49,464 nt of DNA from an uncultured Clostridium sp. (GTDB taxonomy: Bacteria > Bacillota > Clostridia > Lachnospirales > Lachnospiraceae). The stretch lies in contig UQTA01000017.1 of assembly GCA_900543885.1 (NCBI GenBank), forward strand, positions 1 to 49,464. The letters run 5' to 3'. A program made the position numbers and the translations under genes. The notes beneath the pieces were generated by a model. It was given only the letters and a program-made list of their open reading frames with translations. It was not told the DNA's origin and searched no databases. Below are positions 34,749 through 42,550 of this stretch, one piece after another; the stretch's first letter is position 1, and each line of letters begins with the position of its first letter.

Positions 34749-34760
34749 CATTTACCTCCA

Positions 34761-35702
34761 TCACCACAAGGATGTTTCTGTAAGCTTTTGGGCGATTTTA
34801 TTAACTGCCACAAGAAGAATAATATCTACCAAATTATTAAACAAGCCAATGGCAGCAGAATAGCTGTACTGGGTGCTGAGCAAACCGATTTTGTATGTAT
34901 AAGTACTGATAATTTCAGAAGCCGACAAGTTCGATGCCGCCTGCATCAAAAGCACCTTCTCAGACCCTATCTGCAGCATATTTCCCACATTCATAATCAG
35001 CAGGATCACCATCATCGGCATAATCGTCGGAAGATCAATGTGGCGAATTCTCTGAAGCAAAGACGCTCCGTCCATGATTGCCGCCTCATGGAGATCCTCG
35101 CTCACGCCTGCCAGGGCCGCAACATAGACAATTGCGTGATAGCCGGTATGGGCCCATACACGCGACCAGGCATACATGTGCGGAAACAGCTTGGGGTCTC
35201 CCATAAAATCAATTGCCTCTATTCCCAACTTGCCTAATACAACATTTACAATGCCGGATCCAGGCATGAAAAATGTTTTCATCATACCGACCAGTACAAC
35301 CACCGATATAAAGTGCGGCGCAAAGGATGCGGTCTGTGCCAGCTTACCCATCCGTTTTAAGGGACAGTATTTCAAAACGACCGCCAAAACCAGTGCCAGG
35401 GGCTGGCAGATGACCAGTGAATACAGGCTTAAGGTCAATGTATTCTTAATCAGCGACAAGAACGAATAGGAATTAATAAATTTTTTAATATATTTTAGAC
35501 CTACCCAAGGACTTCCCGTAATCCCAAGGGGCGGCTTGAAATCCCGGAATGCAATCTGCAGGCCATAAATAGGCAGGACACTAAAAATAATGAAATAGCA
35601 TACCATAGGAATCAGAAAGACATATAGCCCCCTGTTTCTCCATATTTTTACTTTCATCTTTTTCCCACTGGACTGCTGGGAAATCGTCTTCGTTTTTAAC
35701 AT
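34761..35702 (-). CDS. Carbohydrate ABC transporter permease (LplB/YteP-like)
   Basis: A 313-residue membrane protein with six helices. After a basic N-terminus it has RNRGLYVFLIPMVCYFIIFSVLPIYGLQIAFRDFKP, the LplB signature, and the EAA loop at DLHEAAIMDGASLLQRIRHIDLPTIMPMMVI. AAAGGAG lies 7 bp from the ATG. It is the first gene of the leftward uptake operon and pairs with the 33867-34748 permease. The 248-bp AT-rich region upstream is shared with the divergent YesN-like regulator, which is the likely activator. Confidence 0.95.
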   Translation of the reverse strand: MLKTKTISQQSSGKKMKVKIWRNRGLYVFLIPMVCYFIIFSVLPIYGLQIAFRDFKPPLGITGSPWVGLKYIKKFINSYSFLSLIKNTLTLSLYSLVICQPLALVLAVVLKYCPLKRMGKLAQTASFAPHFISVVVLVGMMKTFFMPGSGIVNVVLGKLGIEAIDFMGDPKLFPHMYAWSRVWAHTGYHAIVYVAALAGVSEDLHEAAIMDGASLLQRIRHIDLPTIMPMMVILLIMNVGNMLQIGSEKVLLMQAASNLSASEIISTYTYKIGLLSTQYSYSAAIGLFNNLVDIILLVAVNKIAQKLTETSLW

Positions 35703-35950
35703 CTAAACGCTCCTTTCATCCATCTTTGAATATTTTTTATATATTTTTTCTTATTTATTTCTAATATCTATATAATATCACCTATTATTCTTCTAAAAAA
35801 TGGAATCATCTATGATAAATCTTGTCATTTTCTACACACGTTTTCACTTATTTTTTATACTTATTTTATTTTTTGTGCAAATTTGTTATATTTATTTCTC
35901 GAAGATTTGTTATAATAAATCATAGAATATAAAATTGAGAGGTGCCTTTT

Positions 35951-36715
35951 ATGTACCAAGTTATGCTGATTGATGATGAGCCCTGGACTCTCATATATCT
36001 AAATAAGTTATTCTCCCGACCGGATCTGGGATTTACTGTATCCGCATCCCAATCCGATGCCTCCGGCGCACTGTCTACCATTTTATCTAATCCGCCCGAT
36101 GTTATAGTCACAGATATACAAATGCCGGGACTCACCGGTCTCAAACTCTTAGAAACCATCCGGCAAAATCATCTCCAATGCCTCACCGTAATTCTCAGCG
36201 CATATGCGGAGTTTGACTATGCCAAACAAGCTTTGAAATTCGGTGCTTTCGATTATCTGGTAAAACCCGTGAATACGCAGGATGTACAGAATCTTCTGAT
36301 TCAAATCCGGCAGCATCTGGAGAAATCACCTCATTCTGAGGACAACCTGTCCCAGGATGAATCCCAATCAGACTCCAGTGCCTTTGAATTTGAAAAACTC
36401 CTGGCCTATATCAAAAAACATTACCGTGAAAAACTTCTGATAAAGGATCTGGCCAAACAGTTTTTCCTTTCCCCGAATTACTGCAGCAGTACCTTTGTGC
36501 AGAGAACAGGAATGACCTTTTCCCGGTATTTAACCCATCTCCGCATGGAGAAGGCGGTCGAGCTTTTAAATGCGGGAAACTGGTCCATACAGGAGGTAGC
36601 AAATTTTACCGGCTACGATGACCTTGTCTATTTTACCAAGGTATTTAAAAAACATTACGGAATCCCTCCCGCACAATATAAAAAACAAATACAGAATACC
36701 GAGGTGCCTACATGA
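35951..36715 (+). CDS. YesN-like response regulator with AraC DNA-binding domain
   Basis: A protein of about 254 residues. The receiver domain (MYQVMLIDDEPWTLIYL; acceptor Asp in VIVTDIQMPGLTGLKLLE; the Lys in YLVKPV) is followed by a C-terminal AraC helix-turn-helix pair (LAKQFFLSPNYCSSTFVQRTGMTFSRYL and IQEVANFTGYDDLVYFTKVFKKHYGIPP). A GTG at 35942 is in frame, but it overlaps the GAGAGGTG ribosome site, which is 6 bp from the ATG at 35951. It is translationally coupled to the YesM-like kinase by ATGA and divergent from the ABC operon. A TATAAT at 35911-35916 may be its -10. It probably activates the uptake genes when the sugar is sensed. Confidence 0.94.
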   Translation: MYQVMLIDDEPWTLIYLNKLFSRPDLGFTVSASQSDASGALSTILSNPPDVIVTDIQMPGLTGLKLLETIRQNHLQCLTVILSAYAEFDYAKQALKFGAFDYLVKPVNTQDVQNLLIQIRQHLEKSPHSEDNLSQDESQSDSSAFEFEKLLAYIKKHYREKLLIKDLAKQFFLSPNYCSSTFVQRTGMTFSRYLTHLRMEKAVELLNAGNWSIQEVANFTGYDDLVYFTKVFKKHYGIPPAQYKKQIQNTEVPT

Positions 36716-38475
36716 CTTATAAAAAAAACATCCGCAGCAGCTTTTTTCTGACCGCAGCAGCTGTTACCCTTGCGTTTTTAATCGCTTCCAGTTCTTTTTA
36801 TCTTTTATCTCGCACTCAGATTCACCGGCTGGTGGAACAGTATGCAGACAATCTGATGGAACAGATTGGATTTTCCGTCTCCGATATTTTCTATGATACC
36901 CGCACAGTTGCCAGCCATCTAGCGAACTCCCGCACAACAGAGCAATATCTGCTCCCAGAGGATGATTATGACCTCTTTCTCCAGCACCGTGATTTTGATG
37001 CTTTGGTTGAGACCATCAATATTTCCAACAACATGATTGACAGTATCCTGCTGTTTCGCACGGACGGCTTCATCGACTATCACCACCAGAAGCCCAACAG
37101 CAGTCTGTCTTTAGCCATGCTGGCTCCCTTAAAAAATCGTTTTTCTTCCATCACCATACCGGACTTTTATCTTTTTCATGACCCCACGAGCAATCAGCCT
37201 CTAGTCGCATACATCCAGCCTATTTTCTCCCTTTCCGGAAGCGGCGCCAACTGGAACCGCCGAATTGGGCTTCTGATGGTAATTCCGGACATGGATAAGC
37301 TGGTCTCTCTGTTAAATACTTCATCCACTGATACCATTTATGGACTCTCGATTGTGGACCAGCAGGGCAATATCCTTCTGCAGTCAGATTCCTCCCCCAG
37401 CATTTCCGCTACCACTCTTTTTTATCCAATTACAGACTTCTCCTGGAAGATTTCCTACCAAATTAACTGGCGCGAGGCCACTACAAACTATTCCTTTATC
37501 CGCTACATCCTGCTTTTAACCCCCGCACTGTTTCTGGTTCTCATTTATGCATTATTAAAAATATATAATACACGCATTATCCGGCCTATCACGCAGCTTC
37601 ACAAACAGGCCCAGGAGATTATAAACGGCAACCAAGCTCTCCGCCTTACCGTTCCCCGACAAGATGAGATTGGCGCTCTTGGCAGCATGGTCAATTCTGT
37701 TCTGGATTCCCAGGAGGCTATGTCCCGCCACCTCATACAGGTACAGCGCGAATATTATGAGAGCATGCTACGCGAGAAAGAAAACCGTCTTCATCTCCTG
37801 GAGAACCAGATGAATACCCATTTTATCCTGAACACACTCCAATGCGTCTGCGGAATCGCTACAGCTTATGATATCCCACCTATTGTGGACATTGTCTCCA
37901 GCATGGGAAAAATTTTCCAATATTCCCTCCGCTCCCAAGAAATTGTCACTTTGGAGGAAGAATTTCAAATCGCGGAACAGTATATGAAAATTATTGATAT
38001 ACGGTTCGGACGCCGGTATAGCTGGGATTTCCATCTTCCGGATACATACAAAAAACATCCGTTTCCCAAAATGTGCCTGCAGCCATTGGCAGAAAACGCA
38101 ATTACCCACGGGCTGGGCCAAATGGCCGCAGGCAGCATCGCTATCACCTGCGCTGAAGCAGGAGACATGCTCTATATCCATGTTCATGACAATGGGAGCG
38201 GCATTCCCCAAGATCAGCTTTCCGAGCTGAACCGCATTATGGACAACACAGAACTGCTGAGTGACCGCAGCCTTCGCCAGAAACGTATTGGCCTTGCAAA
38301 TGTTTGTCTGAGGATTAAAGAATATTTTGGGGATGCGTCCGGCATCACCATCCTTTCAGATGAAAAAGGAACAACCGTCACCATTCGATGCCATTTCCTA
38401 CACCAGATGATTCCTTTGCATCCAGCTGGAAAAACCACATCTGCGGGCGCTCCGTATCCTCCGAATTCATATTGA
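36712..38475 (+). CDS. YesM-like sensor histidine kinase
   Basis: A 587-residue membrane kinase. An N-terminal helix lies at about 10-30, the extracytoplasmic sensor region runs to about 265, and a second helix is at IRYILLLTPALFLVLIYALL. HAMP follows (RIIRPITQLHKQAQEI). The His_kinase block LENQMNTHFILNTLQ has the phospho-His near 369, and the HATPase motifs are ENAITHG and DNGSGIP. It belongs to the YesM/LytS class, which pairs with AraC-type regulators to control glycan uptake. It overlaps the regulator by 4 bp. Its 3' end overlaps the convergent serine hydrolase gene by 98 bp, an unusually long tail-to-tail overlap. Confidence 0.94.
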   Translation: MTYKKNIRSSFFLTAAAVTLAFLIASSSFYLLSRTQIHRLVEQYADNLMEQIGFSVSDIFYDTRTVASHLANSRTTEQYLLPEDDYDLFLQHRDFDALVETINISNNMIDSILLFRTDGFIDYHHQKPNSSLSLAMLAPLKNRFSSITIPDFYLFHDPTSNQPLVAYIQPIFSLSGSGANWNRRIGLLMVIPDMDKLVSLLNTSSTDTIYGLSIVDQQGNILLQSDSSPSISATTLFYPITDFSWKISYQINWREATTNYSFIRYILLLTPALFLVLIYALLKIYNTRIIRPITQLHKQAQEIINGNQALRLTVPRQDEIGALGSMVNSVLDSQEAMSRHLIQVQREYYESMLREKENRLHLLENQMNTHFILNTLQCVCGIATAYDIPPIVDIVSSMGKIFQYSLRSQEIVTLEEEFQIAEQYMKIIDIRFGRRYSWDFHLPDTYKKHPFPKMCLQPLAENAITHGLGQMAAGSIAITCAEAGDMLYIHVHDNGSGIPQDQLSELNRIMDNTELLSDRSLRQKRIGLANVCLRIKEYFGDASGITILSDEKGTTVTIRCHFLHQMIPLHPAGKTTSAGAPYPPNSY

Positions 38476-39877
38476 CCTGACGCTTCATACATATTCTGCC
38501 ATCCCCGGAGAACGCAATCTGTACCGTATCAAAAAAAGCCATCTCCGGATACCTCCACTCCAGAAGAAGATGATCTTTGTCCATCCAGCTGGCCTGTGCG
38601 CTGATTTTCATGGAAGCAAATTCATACTGGTGGTGAAGGTATCTCCCTGTCATGGACGTAACTCCGTGCTTCCAGGTATTCAGTCCGTGTCTTACCGTAT
38701 GGATTCCCCGCTCGTCCCGTATGGAAAACAGCAGTTCCTGGTCCGTCACCTCAATGGCTGCTTCCGTAATTGTGTCCACCGGAGCCTCTGCTCGGTACCG
38801 GCGCAGAAAAGGCTTCGGCCTTATGGCATGCTCGGGCTTTCCCTCCAAAGTCATACGGCTGGCATAGAGGCGCAGAACTCTCGCCACTTTTCCCCCGTCA
38901 TTCACAGCATCTGCCTCAGCTTTCTTCTCGACTGCCAGAGCAGGATATACAATACACTCTTGAAAAAGCCGGCCGCCCGCATACTTTTTATCTGCCGCAG
39001 TAAATGCCGCCGTCATATTCAGCTCTGGTATGAGACAGCAGACCTGGCCAAACATTCCCCGGGAAACCCAGATACCCTTCTCCGAATGCCGCCAGTGAAA
39101 ATTGTACTCCGGTTCTCCCTTTTCCCTTGGAGTCGGTTTCTTCTTCCCCAGTGCCAAATCCACCCACTCCTCACACAAGAGCCGTTTTCCGTTCCATAGT
39201 CCCCGGTCCAGATACACCTGGCCGATTGCTGCCATATCCTCAACGCACAGCATTGCGCCATTTCCGCCTGAGCAGATGCCCTCCGGACTTTTTATCCAGG
39301 TAAAATCCCCGCACCCCATCTGATTGGTCATATTTTCCTTTAAATACAAATCGCAGCTCATCCCCGATACCTGCTGAACAATTGCGGAAAGAATATAGCT
39401 GTTCCCACTGGAGTACATAAATTTGCTTCCCGGCGCTTTGTCCCACTCTACCTGGAAATAGGCGTCTATCCAGCTTGTCTCCAGGGGCCTCCACTCATTT
39501 CCTCCTATGGGACGCACCTGTCCGCTCCTCATATCCAGGAGGTCGCGAATTGTCAGTTTTTTCAGGAAGGCATTTGCACGACTCTCATACTCCGGAAAAT
39601 AATGCAGTATCGGATCCTCCAGGCGAAGAAGCCCCCTGCTGTATGCGAGACCTACCGCTGTGTTAGTCAAACATTTTGTAAAAGAATGCATGATATGCGG
39701 AATTTCCCTGCTGTAAGGGGACGCATATGCCTCCAATATTACACGGTGATCCTTTATAATCACTATTCCATGCAGTTCTGCGCCTTCGGCCTCCATCCGA
39801 TGCAGGAAATCAAGAATCCATTCCGAACGTATCCCCACAGATTCCGGTTCTGCGTACATCCATCTATTTCTCTCCAT
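38378..39877 (-). CDS. Serine hydrolase, beta-lactamase/class C fold (499 aa)
   Basis: About 499 residues. The N-terminal catalytic domain has HSFTKCL (S65-F-T-K68) and YSSGNSYIL (Y155) in place of SxxK/YxN. A C-terminal region of about 180 residues (KPEHAIRPKPFLRRY onwards, then RHGLNTWKHGVTSMTG) has beta-strand character and is often found in this larger esterase/hydrolase type. There is no signal peptide. AGGAG lies 8 bp from the ATG at 39877; the frame extends to 39904 without a ribosome site. It is convergent with the YesM gene and overlaps its coding end by 98 bp. With the 31178 hydrolase it brackets the uptake cluster, suggesting a joint substrate, but its operon partner is unclear. 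Confidence 0.88.
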   Translation of the reverse strand: MERNRWMYAEPESVGIRSEWILDFLHRMEAEGAELHGIVIIKDHRVILEAYASPYSREIPHIMHSFTKCLTNTAVGLAYSRGLLRLEDPILHYFPEYESRANAFLKKLTIRDLLDMRSGQVRPIGGNEWRPLETSWIDAYFQVEWDKAPGSKFMYSSGNSYILSAIVQQVSGMSCDLYLKENMTNQMGCGDFTWIKSPEGICSGGNGAMLCVEDMAAIGQVYLDRGLWNGKRLLCEEWVDLALGKKKPTPREKGEPEYNFHWRHSEKGIWVSRGMFGQVCCLIPELNMTAAFTAADKKYAGGRLFQECIVYPALAVEKKAEADAVNDGGKVARVLRLYASRMTLEGKPEHAIRPKPFLRRYRAEAPVDTITEAAIEVTDQELLFSIRDERGIHTVRHGLNTWKHGVTSMTGRYLHHQYEFASMKISAQASWMDKDHLLLEWRYPEMAFFDTVQIAFSGDGRICMKRQVNMNSEDTERPQMWFFQLDAKESSGVGNGIEW

Positions 39878-40069
39878 TGACACTTCTCCTCTCTCCGTTT
39901 CCAACTGCCGTATCCGCAGTTTTTCTCATTATAGCAAAATAGCTTTATTTTTATAGGAAAATTTCTACAGAATAAATTGTATAAAACCCCATTGTTTTTA
40001 TGTATTTGCTTTCATTTTTTATGCAAATATCACAATGTGTGCGAACTAGAAATAGAGAAGGCCTCTATC

Positions 40070-40258
40070 ATGGAAAACGATACTTACTTCGTCGCCACTG
40101 CCTCCCCTTCAGACAAATATACCGCCACCCGGATTAATTCCCTGCTAAGTACCCAGGGAATCCGACGGGATGCAAATCTGGATTATACGTGTGCTGTGTT
40201 TGGCGGATATGGCCATATAGTGACTACTGGAAGCTGCTTTGCAAATTCGCTCCTCTGA
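40070..40258 (+). pseudogene. 5' fragment resembling citrate lyase ligase (CitC)
   Basis: From an ATG with AGAAGG 8 bp upstream, the frame reads MENDTYFVATASPSDKY, then LLSTQGIRRDANLDYTC and HIVTTGSCFANSLL, and stops. The GIRRDxNLDYTC and ATGSCFGNTL-like blocks match the N-terminal acetyltransferase-like part of [citrate (pro-3S)-lyase] ligase, normally about 340 residues. Only 62 codons remain; the cytidylyltransferase half is gone. It is a broken gene, and no other citrate lyase genes (citD, citE, citF) are in the window. The gap 39905-40069 upstream and 40259-40431 downstream shows no gene. Confidence 0.6.
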
Positions 40259-40431
40259 CTTCCCGCACGAATTACCTGGATTGCCAGGTTTTGCCCAATA
40301 GCGGGCTACGCCGAGGCTTTTAGACCTGTGCAATCAAATTCGTAGACAAGTGAGTGGTATAGTTATTTCGAAAACGATGTACTAGGCATTAACATAAGTC
40401 ATCTCTCCTTTTCCCATACTCTCTATGTTTT

Positions 40432-40462
40432 ATTGTACCAAGCTGCTACGCAGCGGCTTGCC
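40432..40462. repeat. Hairpin with ATTGTACCAAG motif, copy A
   Basis: ATTGTACCAAGCTGC and GCAGCGGCTTG form a hairpin. Read inverted it closely resembles 48778-48809 (GTCGC-GCTA-GCGAC with CTTGGTACAAT). Together with the 40601-40663 repeat it suggests parts of the same mobile element in two places. Confidence 0.45.
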
Positions 40463-40600
40463 AACTGACTCCCTTTATGATACATTCTTCATATAGGGAA
40501 ATTGCATCGTAATTTTCTGCCAATTTGCAAAATTATTTCTTTTTCAATTCAAGTTATATGCAAATTATTAGAAAATAAGTTCGCAGTTTGATACAATTTG

Positions 40601-40663
40601 AAAGAATCACATTCAAAGCCGTTCTAGTTTTTTTCAGAACTGCTCTTTTTGTTTGCTCTGAAT
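40601..40663. repeat. 63-bp repeat, inverted copy near 48.3 kb (copy A)
   Basis: The segment with GAATCACATTCA and CTGCTCTTTTTGTTTGCTCT matches, on the opposite strand, 48252-48315 at the end of the tyrosine recombinase fragment. It lies 6 bp from the left inverted repeat of the IS remnant. Confidence 0.6.
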
Positions 40664-40709
40664 CTGATTGTGAACTTCCTCAATAATTAACTCTCGTTAG
40701 GAGGGCGCC

Positions 40710-41285
40710 ATGTATTTTGATTATGAGGTCAAAATTCCGGATTCCAGACATGGAATCACGAGAAAAAAGATCCGGGGAATAACTTATATTTACTATGCTT
40801 ACGACCACAAGTACAGTTCGGATAAGCATTATACCATTCCGAAGAATACAACGATCGGTAAGTGCCTGGATGTTTCATCAGAGACGATGTATCCTAATAC
40901 CAACTTCCTGAAATATTTTCCTGATGCTGAGATTCCGGTGACGCAGGTAAAAACTGACCGGAGTGCCTGTCTTAGAATCGGAGCATTCATTGTGATCCGT
41001 AAGATCATCGCAGAATATCATCTGGATGAGATGATCGGCCGCCTGATAGGGAAAGATGCCGGTCTCTTCCTTGATCTGGCAGCGTATTCCATTGTTACGG
41101 AAAATAATGCCGGTCAGTACTATCCGGATTATGCATACAACCATCCACTGTTTACACAGGGGATGAAGCTATATAGTGATTCAAAGGTCTCTTCATTTAT
41201 TAACAGTATTACGAGAGATCAGTGCATTGCTTTCCAGAATGAATGGAACAGCAGACATGATCACCGTGAAAAGATCTATATGTGA
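40710..41285 (+). pseudogene. IS1634-like transposase N-terminal fragment
   Basis: A 191-residue frame with AGGAGG 5 bp upstream reads MYFDYEVKIPDSRHGITRKK, RIGAFIVIRKIIAEYHLDEMIG, NNAGQYYPDYAYNHPLFTQGM and NEWNSRHDHREKIYM. These are the N-terminal helical blocks of an IS1634-type transposase. The homologue should continue ISYDSTN with the first catalytic Asp, but the frame stops exactly at the internal TGTGAACTTCC repeat (41281). All catalytic residues are lost. It differs in sequence from the 29505-31060 transposase, so two distinct elements are present. Confidence 0.82.
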
Positions 41286-41366
41286 ACTTCCTGAAAAATT
41301 AACTCTCGATGATTTTCAGGTTTAATCCTGGAAGTCATCGAGAGTTAATTTTTCAGGAAGTTCACA
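41281..41366. repeat. Long inverted repeat (40-bp arms) at the IS right end
   Basis: TGTGAACTTCCTGAAAAATT begins the left arm (41281-41320), and the right arm (41327-41366) is its reverse complement with only two or three mismatches around a 6-bp loop. The arm equals the IS terminal repeat extended by about 12 bp, so the palindrome consists of two opposed IS ends. Confidence 0.85.
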
Positions 41367-41370
41367 TTTA

Positions 41371-42075
41371 ATGAGTGGTGCAGAGATCAGCCGTGTAGAA
41401 GATACTATACGAAGAATCTGTGCAGCTTACGGTATCAGACAAAGCCATATATTTTCCATTGCATCCTGCATCATTGTAACGTTAGAAACAGAAGACCATA
41501 AATGGATCACCCAGACCCGGCGGATATTAAGCTATGGAACAGATATGTGGAAATTGGACCGGTTAAATAATCTTTCCCGTCTGATATGTTCAACAAAACC
41601 ACCGTTAGAAAGGATCAACCGGGAATATGCACTTATATTAAACGGACCGGTCTATCCGCCTGTGGTCCAATGCCTTATCTACGCAATGACAGCCGGTGCA
41701 TTTGCGATCTTCTTCGGTGGAAATCTATTGGACGGTTTTTCTGCCATGTTTGTAGGGGCACTGATCCGGATAACATTGTACGCATTTACCGCAATAAAAA
41801 TGAAAGCCATTTTTTCTAATATCCTGTGTTCCATGATCGCCGGTATGGTATGTATCCTTACCCACTATATCGGTCTCGGACATCATGTAGAAATGATCAT
41901 GATCGGAAATATCATGCTTTTAATTCCCGGTGTCCTGATGACAAACTCTTTCCGTGATTTCATCAGTGGAGATATGATCAGCGGACTTTTACACTTTTCA
42001 GAAGCGATCATCACTGCCATTTGCATCGCTGCCGGATTTATTTTTTCAAAAATACTGCTTGGAGGCATCTTATGA
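41371..42075 (+). pseudogene. ThrE N-terminal subunit, copy 2, 5'-truncated
   Basis: 234 codons nearly identical in DNA to codons 34-267 of copy 1 (27394-28098), with only isolated base differences (for example GGCGCAG versus GGTGCAG, and a K-to-E change near the start). The first 33 codons and the native ribosome site are replaced by the IS end at 41366. The internal ATG could in principle be used, since GGAAG lies about 12 bp upstream within the IS repeat, but the N-terminal cytoplasmic part would be missing. The near-identity points to a recent duplication of the whole ThrE locus. Confidence 0.88.
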
Positions 42076-42441
42076 ATCAGGAATTTATCTCTGTCATTTC
42101 AGCATTTTTCGGTTCTCTGGGATTTTCTATCATCTACAACATCAGAGGACTGCGGATCTGGATCCCGGCAATTGGAGGTGCTATTTTCTGGGCTGTGTAT
42201 CTGATATTCCTTCACTTTATAAATAATGAATTTTTAGGTTTCTTCTTTGTAGCGATCCTGATCACAATTTATTCAGAAATATGGAATGGATGCCGCTCTC
42301 CGGCATGATATGCTGCAATTTTTCTTAAAAGCCCAGGCTGCTGTCGGACTTGCTGTGGCACTTGCAGCAGGTATCATGGCCGTAACCTCCATGCAGCATT
42401 TAATATCGGCGCTTTTAAAAATGATTAAACCAGCCCAATGA
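42072..42441 (+). pseudogene. ThrE C-terminal subunit, copy 2, with 83-bp deletion
   Basis: Matches copy 1 (28095-28547) almost exactly until GAAATATGG near 42285, then rejoins it at AATGGATGCC. This removes the equivalent of 28308-28390, 83 bp. The deletion is not a multiple of three, so the frame shifts and stops after NGCRSPA at 42308. A short ATGG match at the junction suggests a slip or microhomology event. The lost part includes the conserved VILMPTVIPLIPGG segment. The product cannot be functional, so the second ThrE pair is dead. Confidence 0.9.
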
Positions 42442-42453
42442 CCGGAAATTTCC

Positions 42454-42501
42454 GGAAAACCGGCTGCAAAGATAAGTGCAGGAAAGACTCCGGGAGTACA
42501 T
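42454..42501. repeat. Single arm of the dispersed palindromic element (after ThrE copy 2)
   Basis: From GGAAAACCGGCTGCAAAG to GGGAGTACAT it matches the right arm of 46554-46716. The arm after ThrE copy 1 (28560-28606) differs from this one more than the two ThrE coding copies differ from each other. Confidence 0.6.
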
Positions 42502-42507
42502 CTATCT

Positions 42508-42544
42508 AAAAAAAGAGAACCAGCCGCCGCAGCTGCCGGTTCTC
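42508..42544 (-). terminator. Strong rho-independent terminator of the surface-protein gene
   Basis: On the minus strand GAGAACCGGCAGC pairs with GCGGCTGGTTCTC and is followed by seven T (A-run at 42508-42514). It begins only 6 bp after the surface-protein stop at 42551. Confidence 0.9.
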
Positions 42545-42550
42545 CCCTGA

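Larger units (their letters stand above)
40669..41366 (+). mobile_element. Truncated IS1634-like insertion sequence, about 0.7 kb
   Basis: The left end, TGTGAACTTCCTCAATAATT onwards (40669-40696), is matched by inverted copies at the right end, 41339-41366 (26 of 28 positions). The element contains only the N-terminal third of a transposase. A second outward-facing end copy at 41281 forms a 40-bp palindrome with the right end. It abuts the ThrE copy 2 reading frame at 41367 and has removed that gene's first 33 codons. A full IS of this type would be about 1.5-2 kb, so this is an internal-deletion derivative. Confidence 0.75.
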
